A stretch of 64,000 nucleotides of DNA from JAEUNX01 sp034004685. GTDB lineage: Bacteria > Pseudomonadota > Gammaproteobacteria > Burkholderiales > Rhodocyclaceae. Position 1 is the first letter of the stretch, and every line of letters starts with the position of its first letter. Shown here piece by piece: positions 24,804-33,771 of this stretch. Where the stretch lies: positions 23,812 through 87,811 of the forward strand of contig JAVEWG010000010.1 in the NCBI GenBank assembly GCA_034004685.1, in the 5' to 3' direction. A model generated the notes under the pieces. That model ran no database searches and was not told the origin of the DNA. It saw only the letters and a program-made list of their open reading frames with translations. The translations under genes and the position numbers were made by a program.

Positions 24804-27511
24804 CCAACCCGATCCACGCTACCTTGCTGCGGCAACTGCGGCGCCATACCGGCATCGACAGTCCTGCCCGCCTAGAAGCCGCCCTGGCGGCAAGCCTGCA
24901 GATCGCCCAAGCCGCCGGGGCGCCGGAAGATGCTCGCCGGCTCCTGGAATCCATGGGCGCCCTGCTGGACCGGGTCAGCGCCAGTTACGAGCAATTCGAA
25001 CGGGATCTGGCGCTACGCTCCCGCAGTCTGGAAGTGAGTTCCGCGGAATTGTTCGAAAGCAACACGGCCCTTCGGGGGGCGCTCATCCGCCGCGACCAGG
25101 CCATCCAGTCCCTGCGGCAAATCCTCGCCGAAAGCCACGGGGAAACCCCGGTCACCGACGAGGCCCCCGATGACTTGAGCCTGCTGTCGGCCAGCGTACA
25201 TCGGCTCATGGCTCAACTGCGGGAAGAGCGCAGGGAGCTGCAGCAACACAAATTCGCCGTGGACCAGCACGCCATCGTCAGCATCACCGATGTCACGGGC
25301 CGGATCCTGTACACCAATGATCAGTTCTGCAAGGTCAGCGGCTATTCCGAAGAAGAGTTGCTTGGTCAAAACCACCGCGTCCTCAAGTCCGGCATCCATC
25401 CCCCGGCGTTCTACGAAGAGATGTGGTCCACCCTCTCGGCCGGCCAGGTGTGGCGTGGCCAGATCTGCAACCGCAACAAGTCCGGCAATCTCTACTGGGA
25501 GGAAGGCACCCTGGTGCCCCTCCTGGGGCCCGACGGCCAACCCGACCGCTACATGGCGATCCGGATCGAAATCTCAGCCATGAAGATGCTGGAGGCCCAG
25601 CTCTCCGAACAACTCCATTTCAGCGAGACCCTCTTCGAGGCCATTCCACTGCCGGCCTATCTGAAGAGCCGCAGCGGCCGCTACATCCGCATGAACAAGG
25701 CCTTCGAGGAATTCATGGGGATCAACCGCCAGTCCTGGCTAGGCAAGACCATCCAGGATCTACTCCCCAATGATGCCGAATTCAACGCCGCCCGGGACGA
25801 GGCCGTCTTTAGTGGTTTGGAAAACCAGCAAAGCTACACCACCTCCTTGACTATTTCCGGCCAGGGAACGCGCCAGGTGCTCTATCACAAAGTGGGCATA
25901 TCCCAAGGTCCAGGGCCGGTTTCGGCCCTGCTGGGAGTCATCACCGATGTCACGCCGATTCGCCGGGCCGAAGAGGAAATGCGCACCGCCATGGAGGCCG
26001 CCAAGCGGGCCAACGACGCCAAGAGCACCTTCCTGGCGAATATGAGCCACGAGATCCGCACCCCCATGAACGGCATCATCGGCATGACCGATCTCGCCCT
26101 GGACGCGGAGCTGGATCCGGATCAGCGGGAACATCTGGAAGCCGTCAAATCCTCGGCCCAATCCCTGCTCACCATCATCAACGACATCCTGGACTTCTCC
26201 AAGATCGAAGCCGGCCATCTGGAGCTGGAATTCATCGCCTGCAACCTCCAGGAAACCCTCGCTGCGCCCCTAAAGGTGCTGGCCCACAAAGCCCACGAAA
26301 AAGGTCTGGATTTGATTTTCGATCCTGACCCGGGACTGCCGGAAACGGTCTCCAGCGACCCGGTACGGCTGCGTCAGATCCTCACTAATCTGCTGGGCAA
26401 CGCCATCAAGTTCACCGAGCAAGGCCGGGTCACCCTGCAAGCCCAAGTCGCCACCCAGAAAGATGGCGGGGAGTGTCTCCACATCGTGGTGATCGACACC
26501 GGCATTGGCATTCCGGCCGATCGCCTGCCAGGCATCTTCGAGGCCTTCTCCCAGGCGGACAGCTCCGTGACCCGCCGTTTTGGCGGAACCGGGCTGGGGC
26601 TCACCATTTCCCGGGAACTGGCCGAACGCATGGGGGGGCGGCTATGGGCCGAAAGCGCGCCCGGCCAAGGCAGCACCTTCCATTTGGTGCTGCCCCTTGC
26701 CAGAGCCTCCCGCCTGATCGCCGCCGGCACCACCGCCCCCCCCCGGGCTGCCCCCGGCCGCAGCCTTGAAATCCTGCTGGCGGAAGACCATCCGGTCAAT
26801 CAGACGGTGGCCATGAGCCTTCTCAAGCGGATGGGCCACCAGATCACCCTGGCGAACAACGGGGAAGAAGCCGTCAATGCGGTCGTGGAGCGCCTGCCCG
26901 GCACTTTTGATGTGATCCTGATGGACATGCAGATGCCGGTGCTGGACGGCCTGGAAGCCACCCGCAAGCTGCGCCGCATGGGCTATGAAGGCCCCATCAT
27001 CGCCATGACCGCCAACGCCATGGCTGAAGACCGGACCCGCTGCCTGGAAGCAGGGATGAACGACTACCTATCCAAGCCCATCAACGCCGAGGAATTGGCC
27101 AGCAAGCTGGCCGCCATCAGCGACGGCCAGGCCGCCGCTCCGGCGACGCCAGCCATCCAGGCGCCCGGACAATCCGGGGAGCGCTTCGATTACGCCCAGG
27201 CCCTGACGGAAGTGGATGAAGACGTGATCGACGCGATCCTGGAGGCCCTGCTGGAGAATCTGCCCAAGGATCTTGCCGCCCTGCGCCAGGCCGCCGCTGC
27301 CGCGGACGGCCCCCAGATCCACCGCCGGGCCCATTCCCTGCGCGGCGTACTGGCCACCGTCGGCGCCCGCCCCGGCGCGGAACTGGCTGGCGAACTGGAA
27401 CAGGCCACCCGCCACGCCATCCCCGACGATATCCAGCGCCGCCTGGCTGCCCTGGAGGAAGAGGTCCACCAGCTGCTGGAGGCCCTGGCCGCCTTGCATC
27501 CCGAAGCCTAG
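24794..27511 (+). CDS. Hybrid sensor histidine kinase (PAS-PAS-HisKA-HATPase-REC-HPt)
   Basis: A 905-residue BarA/ArcB-like phosphorelay protein with no transmembrane segment. Order: helical, probably coiled-coil N-terminus (1-150); PAS (about 155-270); PAS (about 280-400); HisKA with phospho-accepting H419 in MSHEIRTPMNG; HATPase with NAIKFTEQG and GTGLGLTIS; receiver with D711 in LMDMQMPVLDG; HPt with H847 in RRAHSLRGVLATVG. All three phosphotransfer residues are present, so it can carry a complete internal H-D-H relay; the final response regulator is not in the window. Start overlaps the FIST gene. Confidence 0.93.
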   Translation: MPLTNPIHATLLRQLRRHTGIDSPARLEAALAASLQIAQAAGAPEDARRLLESMGALLDRVSASYEQFERDLALRSRSLEVSSAELFESNTALRGALIRRDQAIQSLRQILAESHGETPVTDEAPDDLSLLSASVHRLMAQLREERRELQQHKFAVDQHAIVSITDVTGRILYTNDQFCKVSGYSEEELLGQNHRVLKSGIHPPAFYEEMWSTLSAGQVWRGQICNRNKSGNLYWEEGTLVPLLGPDGQPDRYMAIRIEISAMKMLEAQLSEQLHFSETLFEAIPLPAYLKSRSGRYIRMNKAFEEFMGINRQSWLGKTIQDLLPNDAEFNAARDEAVFSGLENQQSYTTSLTISGQGTRQVLYHKVGISQGPGPVSALLGVITDVTPIRRAEEEMRTAMEAAKRANDAKSTFLANMSHEIRTPMNGIIGMTDLALDAELDPDQREHLEAVKSSAQSLLTIINDILDFSKIEAGHLELEFIACNLQETLAAPLKVLAHKAHEKGLDLIFDPDPGLPETVSSDPVRLRQILTNLLGNAIKFTEQGRVTLQAQVATQKDGGECLHIVVIDTGIGIPADRLPGIFEAFSQADSSVTRRFGGTGLGLTISRELAERMGGRLWAESAPGQGSTFHLVLPLARASRLIAAGTTAPPRAAPGRSLEILLAEDHPVNQTVAMSLLKRMGHQITLANNGEEAVNAVVERLPGTFDVILMDMQMPVLDGLEATRKLRRMGYEGPIIAMTANAMAEDRTRCLEAGMNDYLSKPINAEELASKLAAISDGQAAAPATPAIQAPGQSGERFDYAQALTEVDEDVIDAILEALLENLPKDLAALRQAAAAADGPQIHRRAHSLRGVLATVGARPGAELAGELEQATRHAIPDDIQRRLAALEEEVHQLLEALAALHPEA

Positions 27512-27534
27512 GCCGTCAGACCCTAGAGGTGCTC

Positions 27535-27583
27535 CGGTAGGGCGGGATTCATCCCGCCGGGGCCGGCTAAAGCCGGCTCTACG
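27535..27583. repeat. REP-like double hairpin between convergent genes
   Basis: Two adjacent perfect hairpins, GGCGGGATTCATCCCGCC (27541-27558) and GCCGGCTAAAGCCGGC (27562-27577), are framed by GTAG and CTAC, which can also pair. This build is typical of repetitive extragenic palindromes dispersed in GC-rich proteobacterial genomes. It sits between the ends of the hybrid kinase and purL genes and may terminate both. No second copy occurs in this window. Confidence 0.6.
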
Positions 27584-27608
27584 GGTCGCGGAGCGCGCTG
27601 AGCGCCGG

Positions 27609-30600
27609 TCAGCCCACCCACGCCCGGGCGTTACGGAACATCCGCAGCCAGGGGGAATCCTCCCCCTGTTCTGCCGGGTGCCAGCTCATCTGCACCGTCC
27701 GGGCAGTGCGTTCGGGGTGGGGCATCATGATGGTGAAGCGCCCGTCCGGGGTGGTGACCCCGGTGAGGCCACCCGGAGAACCGTTGGGGTTGAAGGGATA
27801 GGTCTCGGCGGGCAAGCCCCGGTTGTCCACGAAACGCACCGCCGGGATCACGCCGGTCTGGTCCGCCTCCCTGGCGAACACCGCCCGGCCTTCCCCGTGG
27901 GACACCACGATGGGCATCCGGCTGCCAGCCATGCCCTGGAAGAAAATGGAGGGGCTCTCCAGGATCTCCGCCATCACGAAGCGGGCCTCGAACTGCTCGC
28001 TGCGGTTCCGGTGGAAGGTGGGCCAGGCCTGGGCGCCGGGGATGATGGGGGCCAGGTGGGCCATCATCTGGCAGCCGTTGCAGACCCCCAGGGCAAAGGT
28101 GTCAGAGCGCTGGAAGAAGGCCTCGAACTGGGCCCGCAGGGCCGGGTTGAAGAGGATCGACTTGGCCCAGCCCTGCCCTGCCCCCAGCACGTCCCCGTAG
28201 GAGAAACCGCCACAAGCGGCCAGGCCCACGAAACCATCCAGGGCCACCCGGCCGGCCTGGAGATCCGACATATGCACGTCGAAGGGAGCGAAACCGGCCC
28301 GCTCAAAGGCCGCCGCCATCTCCGCCTGGGAATTGACCCCCTGCTCCCGCAGGATGGCCACCTTCGGCCGGGTGCCCCGGGCGATCATGGGGGCTGCCAG
28401 GTCCTGAGCAGGATCGAAGCCAAGAACCACCGAGAGGCCCGGGTTGCCGGCATCGGCCAGGGCGGCGAATTCCTCGTCGGCGCAGCTAGGGTCGTCCCGC
28501 AGGCGGGCGATGCGGTGGCTGGTCTCACTCCAGATCTGGAGCAACTCGCTGCGACGGGCAGCGAACTGGAGCTTGGCGTTACGCCACAGGCGGATCTCGT
28601 CCCGGTTGTTGGGCTCCCCCACGAAATGGTAGGTGAGGCCGGCCTGGCGCAGGGGCTCGGTGATCCGGGCCCGGTCGTCCCGGCGGATCTGGATCACCGC
28701 CCCCAGCTCTTCGCTGAAGAGGCCGGCGAAGAGCCGGTCCTGGAAGCGGCCCTTGAGGGTATCGGGCTTTTTCTCCAGGCCGTCCACATCGTTCATGAAC
28801 ACGTCGTAGCACACCGTGTCCAGCTGGATGGAGAGGCCGCAGTGGCCGGCGAAGGCCATCTCGCAGAGGGTGGCAAAAAGGCCCCCGTCCCCCCGGTCGT
28901 GGTAGGCCAGGAGCAGATCTTCCTGGCGGAAGCGCTGGATCAGGGCGAAGAACCGGGCCAGCTCCTCCGGCGCCACGTCCGGCGCGTGCTCCCCCACCGA
29001 ATCGTAGGCCTGGGCCAGGGCTGAGCCCCCCAGGCGGTTGCGGTTGCCCCCCAGATCGATGAGGATCAGTTCGGTCTCCACCCCTTCCGGCAACTGGAGC
29101 TGGGGGGTGAGGGTGCGGCGGATGTCCTGCACCGGGGCGAAGGCGGTGACGACCAGGGAGAGGGGCGAGACCACCACCTTGTCCTGGCCGCCTTCCTGCC
29201 AGGCGGTTTTCATGGACAGGCTGTCCTTGCCCACCGGAATGGAGAGATTGGCCGCCTGGCAGAAGCGGGATACCGCCTCCACCGTGTCGAAGAGCCCGGC
29301 GTCCTCCCCCCGGTGACCGGCAGCCGCCATCCAGTTGGCGGAAAGCTTCACCTGGCCCAGTTCGGCGATGTCGGCGGCGGCGATGTTGGTGATGGCCTCC
29401 CCCACGGCCATGCGGCCGGAGGCCGGGGCATCCACGCAGGCCAGGGGGGTCTTCTCCCCCATGGCGAAGGCCTCGCCCCGGTAGCCGTGGAAGCTCATGG
29501 CGGTCACCGCCACGTCCGCCACCGGTACCTGCCAGGGGCCCACCATCTGATCCCGGGCGGTGAGGCCGCCCACGGAGCGGTCGCCGATGGTGATCAGGAA
29601 GCTCTTGGAGGCCACCGCCGGTATCCGCAGCACCCGCTGGCAAGCCTCCGCCAGATCGGCGTCAGTGGTGTCGAAGGGGGGCAGATGGATGGCCCGGCGG
29701 GACACGTTGCGGGTCATCTTGGGGGGCTTGCCCAGGAGCACCTGCATTTCCATGTCCACCGGGCGGTTCGAGAAGTGGCGGTCGGCCACGGTGAGGTGCT
29801 CCTCGGCGGTGGCTTCCCCCACCACCGCGAAGGGACAGCGCTCCCGCTCGCACAGGGTGCGGAAGGTCTCCAGGCTTTCCGGGGCGATGGCCAGGACGTA
29901 GCGCTCCTGGGATTCGTTGGACCAGATCTCCCGGGGGCTCATCCCCGGTTCCTCGATATGCACCTCCCGCAACTCGAAGCGGGCCCCAAGGCGGGCGGAA
30001 TCCGCCAGCTCCGGGAAGGCGTTGGAGAGACCGCCGGCCCCCACGTCGTGGATGGAGAGGATGGGGTTGGCCTCCCCCAGCCGCCAGCAGGCGTCGATCA
30101 CTTCCTGGCAACGCCGCTGGATCTCCGGGTTGCCCCGCTGCACCGAGGCGAAGTCCAGGTCGGCGGCATTGGTGCCGGTGGCCATGGAAGAGGCGGCGCC
30201 GCCCCCCAGACCGATCAGCATCCCCGGGCCCCCCAGCTGGATCAGCAGGGTGCCGGGCTTGAACTGTTCCTTGAAGGACTGGCGGGCCTGGATCACCCCC
30301 ACCCCGCCGGCGATCATGATGGGCTTGTGGTAGCCCCGCACTTCCCCCATCACCGCCTGCTGGAAGGTCCGGAAGTAACCGGTCAGGTTGGGCCGGCCGA
30401 ATTCATTGTTGAAGGCCGCCGCCCCCAGGGGCCCCTCGATCATGATGGACAGCGGCGAAGCGATCCGTTCCGGCTTGCCGTAGGGCTTTTCCCAGGGCTG
30501 GACGAAGCCGGGGATTTCCAGGTTGGACACCGTGAAGCCGCACAACCCGGCCTTGGGCTTGGAACCCCGGCCGGTGGCCCCTTCGTCCCGGATCTCGCCA

Positions 30601-31541
30601 CCAGAACCGGTGGACGCCCCGGGGAAGGGAGAGATGGCGGTGGGATGGTTGTGGGTTTCCACCTTGGCCAGGATGTGGGTGTCCTCCGGCCGATAGGCCC
30701 ACTGCCCATCGGGGCCGGGGTAGAAACAATCCACCACCGCCCCTTCGATCACCGAGGCGTTGTCGGAATAGGCCACCACCGTGCCCTGGGGATGGGCCTG
30801 GTGGGTTTCCTTGATCATGCCGAACAGGCTTTTCTCCTCCGGCCGGCCATCGATCACCCAGTCGGCGTTGAAGATCTTGTGGCGGCAGTGCTCGGAGTTG
30901 GCCTGGGCGAACATCATCAGTTCCACGTCCGTAGGGTTGCGCCCCATGCGGGTGAAGTTGTCCACCAGGTAGTCGATCTCGTCTTCCGAAAGAGCCAGGC
31001 CCAGCGCCCCGTTGGCCGCCACCAAGGCCTCCCGGCCGCCGGTCAGGATATCCACCGTGGTCAGGGGCTGGGGCGGGTAATGGTGGAACAGGGCCTCCGC
31101 CTGGCCTAGGTCGGAGAGCACCGATTCGGTCATGCGGTCATGAATCAGGGGCAGCAGGCTGGTCTGCTGGGCCTCGTTCAGACCGCCCTTGAGATCCAGC
31201 CGATAGACGATCCCCCGCTCTACCCGCGCCACTTGCGCGAAGCCGCACTGGTGCACGATATCGGTGGCCTTGGAGGACCAGGGGGAGATCGTGCCCAGGC
31301 GCGGCACCACCACCAGGGCTTGGCCGGCGGGCTCTTCGCCCCTGGCGGGACAGGCCCCCAGGAGATCCTTCAGGCGGTCCAGTTCCTGGGCCCCAAGGGG
31401 CGCCTTGAGCTCGACGAAATACCAGAATTCCGCCGCCAGGCCCTTGCAGCGACCCAGGGCACCTTCCGCTCTGCGGGCCAGTTCTTGGAGGCGGGTGGCG
31501 GAAAGGGCGGACGCTCCGCGCAGCTTGAGGATGTCGGACAT
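27609..31541 (-). CDS. purL: Phosphoribosylformylglycinamidine synthase
   Basis: Purine biosynthesis enzyme converting FGAR, glutamine and ATP to FGAM; the large single-chain form of gamma- and betaproteobacteria, 1310 residues. Seen: AQANSEHCRHKIFNADW, the conserved GxGGEIRDEGATGRG-type loop, and a C-terminal glutamine amidotransferase domain with nucleophile Cys in GVCNGCQMM and His/Glu in PHPERTAR. There is no clear ribosome site. It stands alone, convergent with the hybrid kinase. Confidence 0.97.
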   Translation of the reverse strand: MSDILKLRGASALSATRLQELARRAEGALGRCKGLAAEFWYFVELKAPLGAQELDRLKDLLGACPARGEEPAGQALVVVPRLGTISPWSSKATDIVHQCGFAQVARVERGIVYRLDLKGGLNEAQQTSLLPLIHDRMTESVLSDLGQAEALFHHYPPQPLTTVDILTGGREALVAANGALGLALSEDEIDYLVDNFTRMGRNPTDVELMMFAQANSEHCRHKIFNADWVIDGRPEEKSLFGMIKETHQAHPQGTVVAYSDNASVIEGAVVDCFYPGPDGQWAYRPEDTHILAKVETHNHPTAISPFPGASTGSGGEIRDEGATGRGSKPKAGLCGFTVSNLEIPGFVQPWEKPYGKPERIASPLSIMIEGPLGAAAFNNEFGRPNLTGYFRTFQQAVMGEVRGYHKPIMIAGGVGVIQARQSFKEQFKPGTLLIQLGGPGMLIGLGGGAASSMATGTNAADLDFASVQRGNPEIQRRCQEVIDACWRLGEANPILSIHDVGAGGLSNAFPELADSARLGARFELREVHIEEPGMSPREIWSNESQERYVLAIAPESLETFRTLCERERCPFAVVGEATAEEHLTVADRHFSNRPVDMEMQVLLGKPPKMTRNVSRRAIHLPPFDTTDADLAEACQRVLRIPAVASKSFLITIGDRSVGGLTARDQMVGPWQVPVADVAVTAMSFHGYRGEAFAMGEKTPLACVDAPASGRMAVGEAITNIAAADIAELGQVKLSANWMAAAGHRGEDAGLFDTVEAVSRFCQAANLSIPVGKDSLSMKTAWQEGGQDKVVVSPLSLVVTAFAPVQDIRRTLTPQLQLPEGVETELILIDLGGNRNRLGGSALAQAYDSVGEHAPDVAPEELARFFALIQRFRQEDLLLAYHDRGDGGLFATLCEMAFAGHCGLSIQLDTVCYDVFMNDVDGLEKKPDTLKGRFQDRLFAGLFSEELGAVIQIRRDDRARITEPLRQAGLTYHFVGEPNNRDEIRLWRNAKLQFAARRSELLQIWSETSHRIARLRDDPSCADEEFAALADAGNPGLSVVLGFDPAQDLAAPMIARGTRPKVAILREQGVNSQAEMAAAFERAGFAPFDVHMSDLQAGRVALDGFVGLAACGGFSYGDVLGAGQGWAKSILFNPALRAQFEAFFQRSDTFALGVCNGCQMMAHLAPIIPGAQAWPTFHRNRSEQFEARFVMAEILESPSIFFQGMAGSRMPIVVSHGEGRAVFAREADQTGVIPAVRFVDNRGLPAETYPFNPNGSPGGLTGVTTPDGRFTIMMPHPERTARTVQMSWHPAEQGEDSPWLRMFRNARAWVG

Positions 31542-31606
31542 GGTGGGGTATGGGGGCAGATTCAGCGGGCCTTGCCGGGCCGGCCGAAGGGATTTGAAAA
31601 CGCGAA

Positions 31607-31612
31607 ATTATA
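31607..31612 (-). promoter_or_regulatory. Candidate -10 element for purL
   Basis: On the minus strand a perfect TATAAT in the context GGCTATAATTTCGCG lies about 65 bases upstream of the purL start. The expected -35 position is G-rich and does not match consensus, so an activator may be needed, or the element may not be a promoter. Confidence 0.4.
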
Positions 31613-31794
31613 GCCGAGACCACCCCCGCCTTCCGCCCCATGAAGCCCGGCCCCGGGCTACCCCATGCCGGCCATGGCCCGCGATGATCCCTCCATGGGA
31701 TAAAATTCGCCGTTTTCCTAAGCCGGCGCCCCATGCTCAGTCCGACGATCCTTCCATCCACCCCCCGTGCGCCACGCCCCCTGGGGGCGGCGGC

Positions 31795-32709
31795 TTGAAG
31801 CGCCTCCTCGCCCTGTTGTGCAGCCTGGCGCTCCTGGCCTGGCTGATTCACGACGGCCGCTGGCAGCAGCTTGGCGCCAGCCTGGAGCGTCTGACGGGGA
31901 CCGTAGTGGGAGTGGCGCTGTCCGGGATGTTCGCCAGCTATCTGCTGCGGGGCCTGCGGATTTACGACGAATTCAGACAGGAAGTAGGCCCACGCTACGG
32001 CGCCTGCCTGCGGATCGTGCTGATCCACAACGCCCTGGTGAATGTGCTGCCCTTCCGGGGCGGCGAAGCCGCTTTTCCCCTGTTGATGCGCCAGCATTTC
32101 GGCACACCCCTGGCCCGGGGCGTAGCCTCCCTGTTCTGGCTGCGCCTGCAGGATGCCTTCGTGGTGATGGCCCTGGCGGCCCTGGTGTGGCCGGGATTGC
32201 CTGCCGGCCTGCGGGCCCTGGGGGTGGCCGGGGTGGTGGGGCTGGCCTGGTACCTGCCCCGCTGGGCCCGCCGGCCCCATGCCTGGCTGGCGGGCGGAGG
32301 CCTGCTCGCCAAACTGGGCAAGGTGCGGGACGCCTTCGCCGACAGCACCCGCCACGCCCGCTTCGGCTGGCTGTGGACCCTGGCCAACTGGAGCGTCAAG
32401 CTCGCCGCCCAGGCCTGGCTGCTGGCCGCCGTCGTCCCCACCGTGCTGCACACTGGCGCCGCCGGCGCCCTGGGAGCCGAACTGGCGGCGATCCTGCCCA
32501 TCCAGGGGGTGGCGGGCTTCGGCACCTATGAAGCGGGCGCCGCCGCGGCCCTGCTGCCCGCCGGGGTGCCCCTGGCCCTGGGGCTCCAGGCCGCCCTCGC
32601 CCTTCATCTTTTCGTCATCGCCAGCGCGGTCACCGTGGGTGCCGTGGCCTGGCTGATTGCGCCTGGGGCCCGGCCCTCCGACCAAGCCCCCCTTTCCCGA
32701 AATTCCTGA
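31795..32709 (+). CDS. Lysylphosphatidylglycerol synthase TM-region (UPF0104) family membrane protein
   Basis: An about 304-residue integral membrane protein with about seven hydrophobic segments and the family pattern LLRGLRIYDEF, NVLPFRGGEAAFPLLMR and AAILPIQGVAGFGTYEAGAAAALL. This family (PF03706) covers the flippase-like half of MprF and many proteins linked to glycolipid or hopanoid handling; no catalytic lysyl-transfer domain is attached. The start is uncertain: TTG at 31795 follows GGGGGCGG and begins the first helix; an in-frame ATG at 31684 would add 37 non-hydrophobic residues. First gene of the four-gene glycosyl-transfer unit. Confidence 0.82.
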   Translation: MKRLLALLCSLALLAWLIHDGRWQQLGASLERLTGTVVGVALSGMFASYLLRGLRIYDEFRQEVGPRYGACLRIVLIHNALVNVLPFRGGEAAFPLLMRQHFGTPLARGVASLFWLRLQDAFVVMALAALVWPGLPAGLRALGVAGVVGLAWYLPRWARRPHAWLAGGGLLAKLGKVRDAFADSTRHARFGWLWTLANWSVKLAAQAWLLAAVVPTVLHTGAAGALGAELAAILPIQGVAGFGTYEAGAAAALLPAGVPLALGLQAALALHLFVIASAVTVGAVAWLIAPGARPSDQAPLSRNS

Positions 32710-33771
32710 ATGACCCAAACCACCATGACCTCTTCGCCCCTGCCCCCCGCCGAGCCCCGGATCCCCGCTGGCCTTCCCAAGCACCGCCTTTCGGTGGTGG
32801 TGCCCATGTACAACGAGGCGGAGAACGTGGAGCCGCTCCTGCAACGCATCCACCTGGCCCTGGGGCCCTACCCGTGGCCCTGGGAGGTGGTGCTGGTGGA
32901 TGACGGCAGTTCGGACGCAACTCCGGCGGAACTCCAGCGCTGCGCCCATCAATACGGCCCCCACGTGCGGGTGGTGGCCCTGGTGCGCAACTTCAAGCAG
33001 ACCGCCGCCATGCAGGCGGGTCTGGATACGGCCCGCGGCGATGTGATCGTCACCATGGACGGGGATCTCCAGAACGACCCCATCGACATCCCGCGGATGG
33101 TCCATCGCCTGCTCACCGAGGATCTGGACCTGGTGGCCGGCTGGCGCAAGGACCGCCAGGATGGCCTCCTGCTGCGCAAGATCCCGTCCCGCATCGCCAA
33201 CCGGCTGATCGCCCGCATGACCGGCGTGCACCTCAAGGACTACGGTTGCAGCCTCAAGGTGTTCCGCGCCAGCGCCATCAAGAACGTCAAGCTCTACGGC
33301 GAGATGCACCGCTTCATCCCGGCCTGGCTGGCCACCGTCACCACCCCCCGGCGCATTGCCCAGGAAGTGGTGACCCACCACGCCCGGATATTCGGCCAAT
33401 CCAAGTACGGCATTTCCCGCACCTTCCGGGTCGTGCTGGATCTGCTGTTCGTCTATTTCTTCATGCGGTTCCGCACCCGGCCGGGACATTTCTTCGGCGG
33501 CATCGGCATCGCCCTGGGCACCCTGGGGATGGCCATCCTGGCCTATCTCTTCGGCGTGAAGATCTTTTTCGGGGAATCCATCGGCACCCGGCCGCTCCTC
33601 TTCGGCGGCTTCTTCCTGGTGATCGCCGGGGTGCAGATGGTCACCTCCGGGGTGCTGGCGGAATTGCTGGCCCGGGTGCTGTTCGAATCCGGCGCCTCCC
33701 AGGCCTACCTGGCCCGCCCCATGCCCCCCCTGGCGGATGAGGACGGCTGGCGGGAGGCGCCGGCGCGATGA
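32710..33771 (+). CDS. Family 2 glycosyltransferase with C-terminal membrane helices (ArnC/DPM1-like)
   Basis: A 353-residue enzyme. The GT-A domain begins LSVVVPMYNEAENVEPLL, with VLVDDGSSD and the DxD-type VTMDGDLQNDP; acceptor-side motifs GCSLKVFRA and FGQSKYG follow. Two C-terminal helices (about 255-320) match polyprenyl-phosphate glycosyltransferases such as ArnC, which load a sugar onto undecaprenyl phosphate at the inner membrane. The start directly abuts the previous stop, and the end overlaps the next gene by 4 bases. Confidence 0.9.
   Translation: MTQTTMTSSPLPPAEPRIPAGLPKHRLSVVVPMYNEAENVEPLLQRIHLALGPYPWPWEVVLVDDGSSDATPAELQRCAHQYGPHVRVVALVRNFKQTAAMQAGLDTARGDVIVTMDGDLQNDPIDIPRMVHRLLTEDLDLVAGWRKDRQDGLLLRKIPSRIANRLIARMTGVHLKDYGCSLKVFRASAIKNVKLYGEMHRFIPAWLATVTTPRRIAQEVVTHHARIFGQSKYGISRTFRVVLDLLFVYFFMRFRTRPGHFFGGIGIALGTLGMAILAYLFGVKIFFGESIGTRPLLFGGFFLVIAGVQMVTSGVLAELLARVLFESGASQAYLARPMPPLADEDGWREAPAR

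Noticed and set aside
31138..33489. A 783-codon open frame on the minus strand overlapping purL's start and the first two glycosyl-transfer genes
   Set aside because: It is antisense or out of frame to clear conserved genes, and its Gly/His/Gln-rich composition is typical of high-GC shadow frames.
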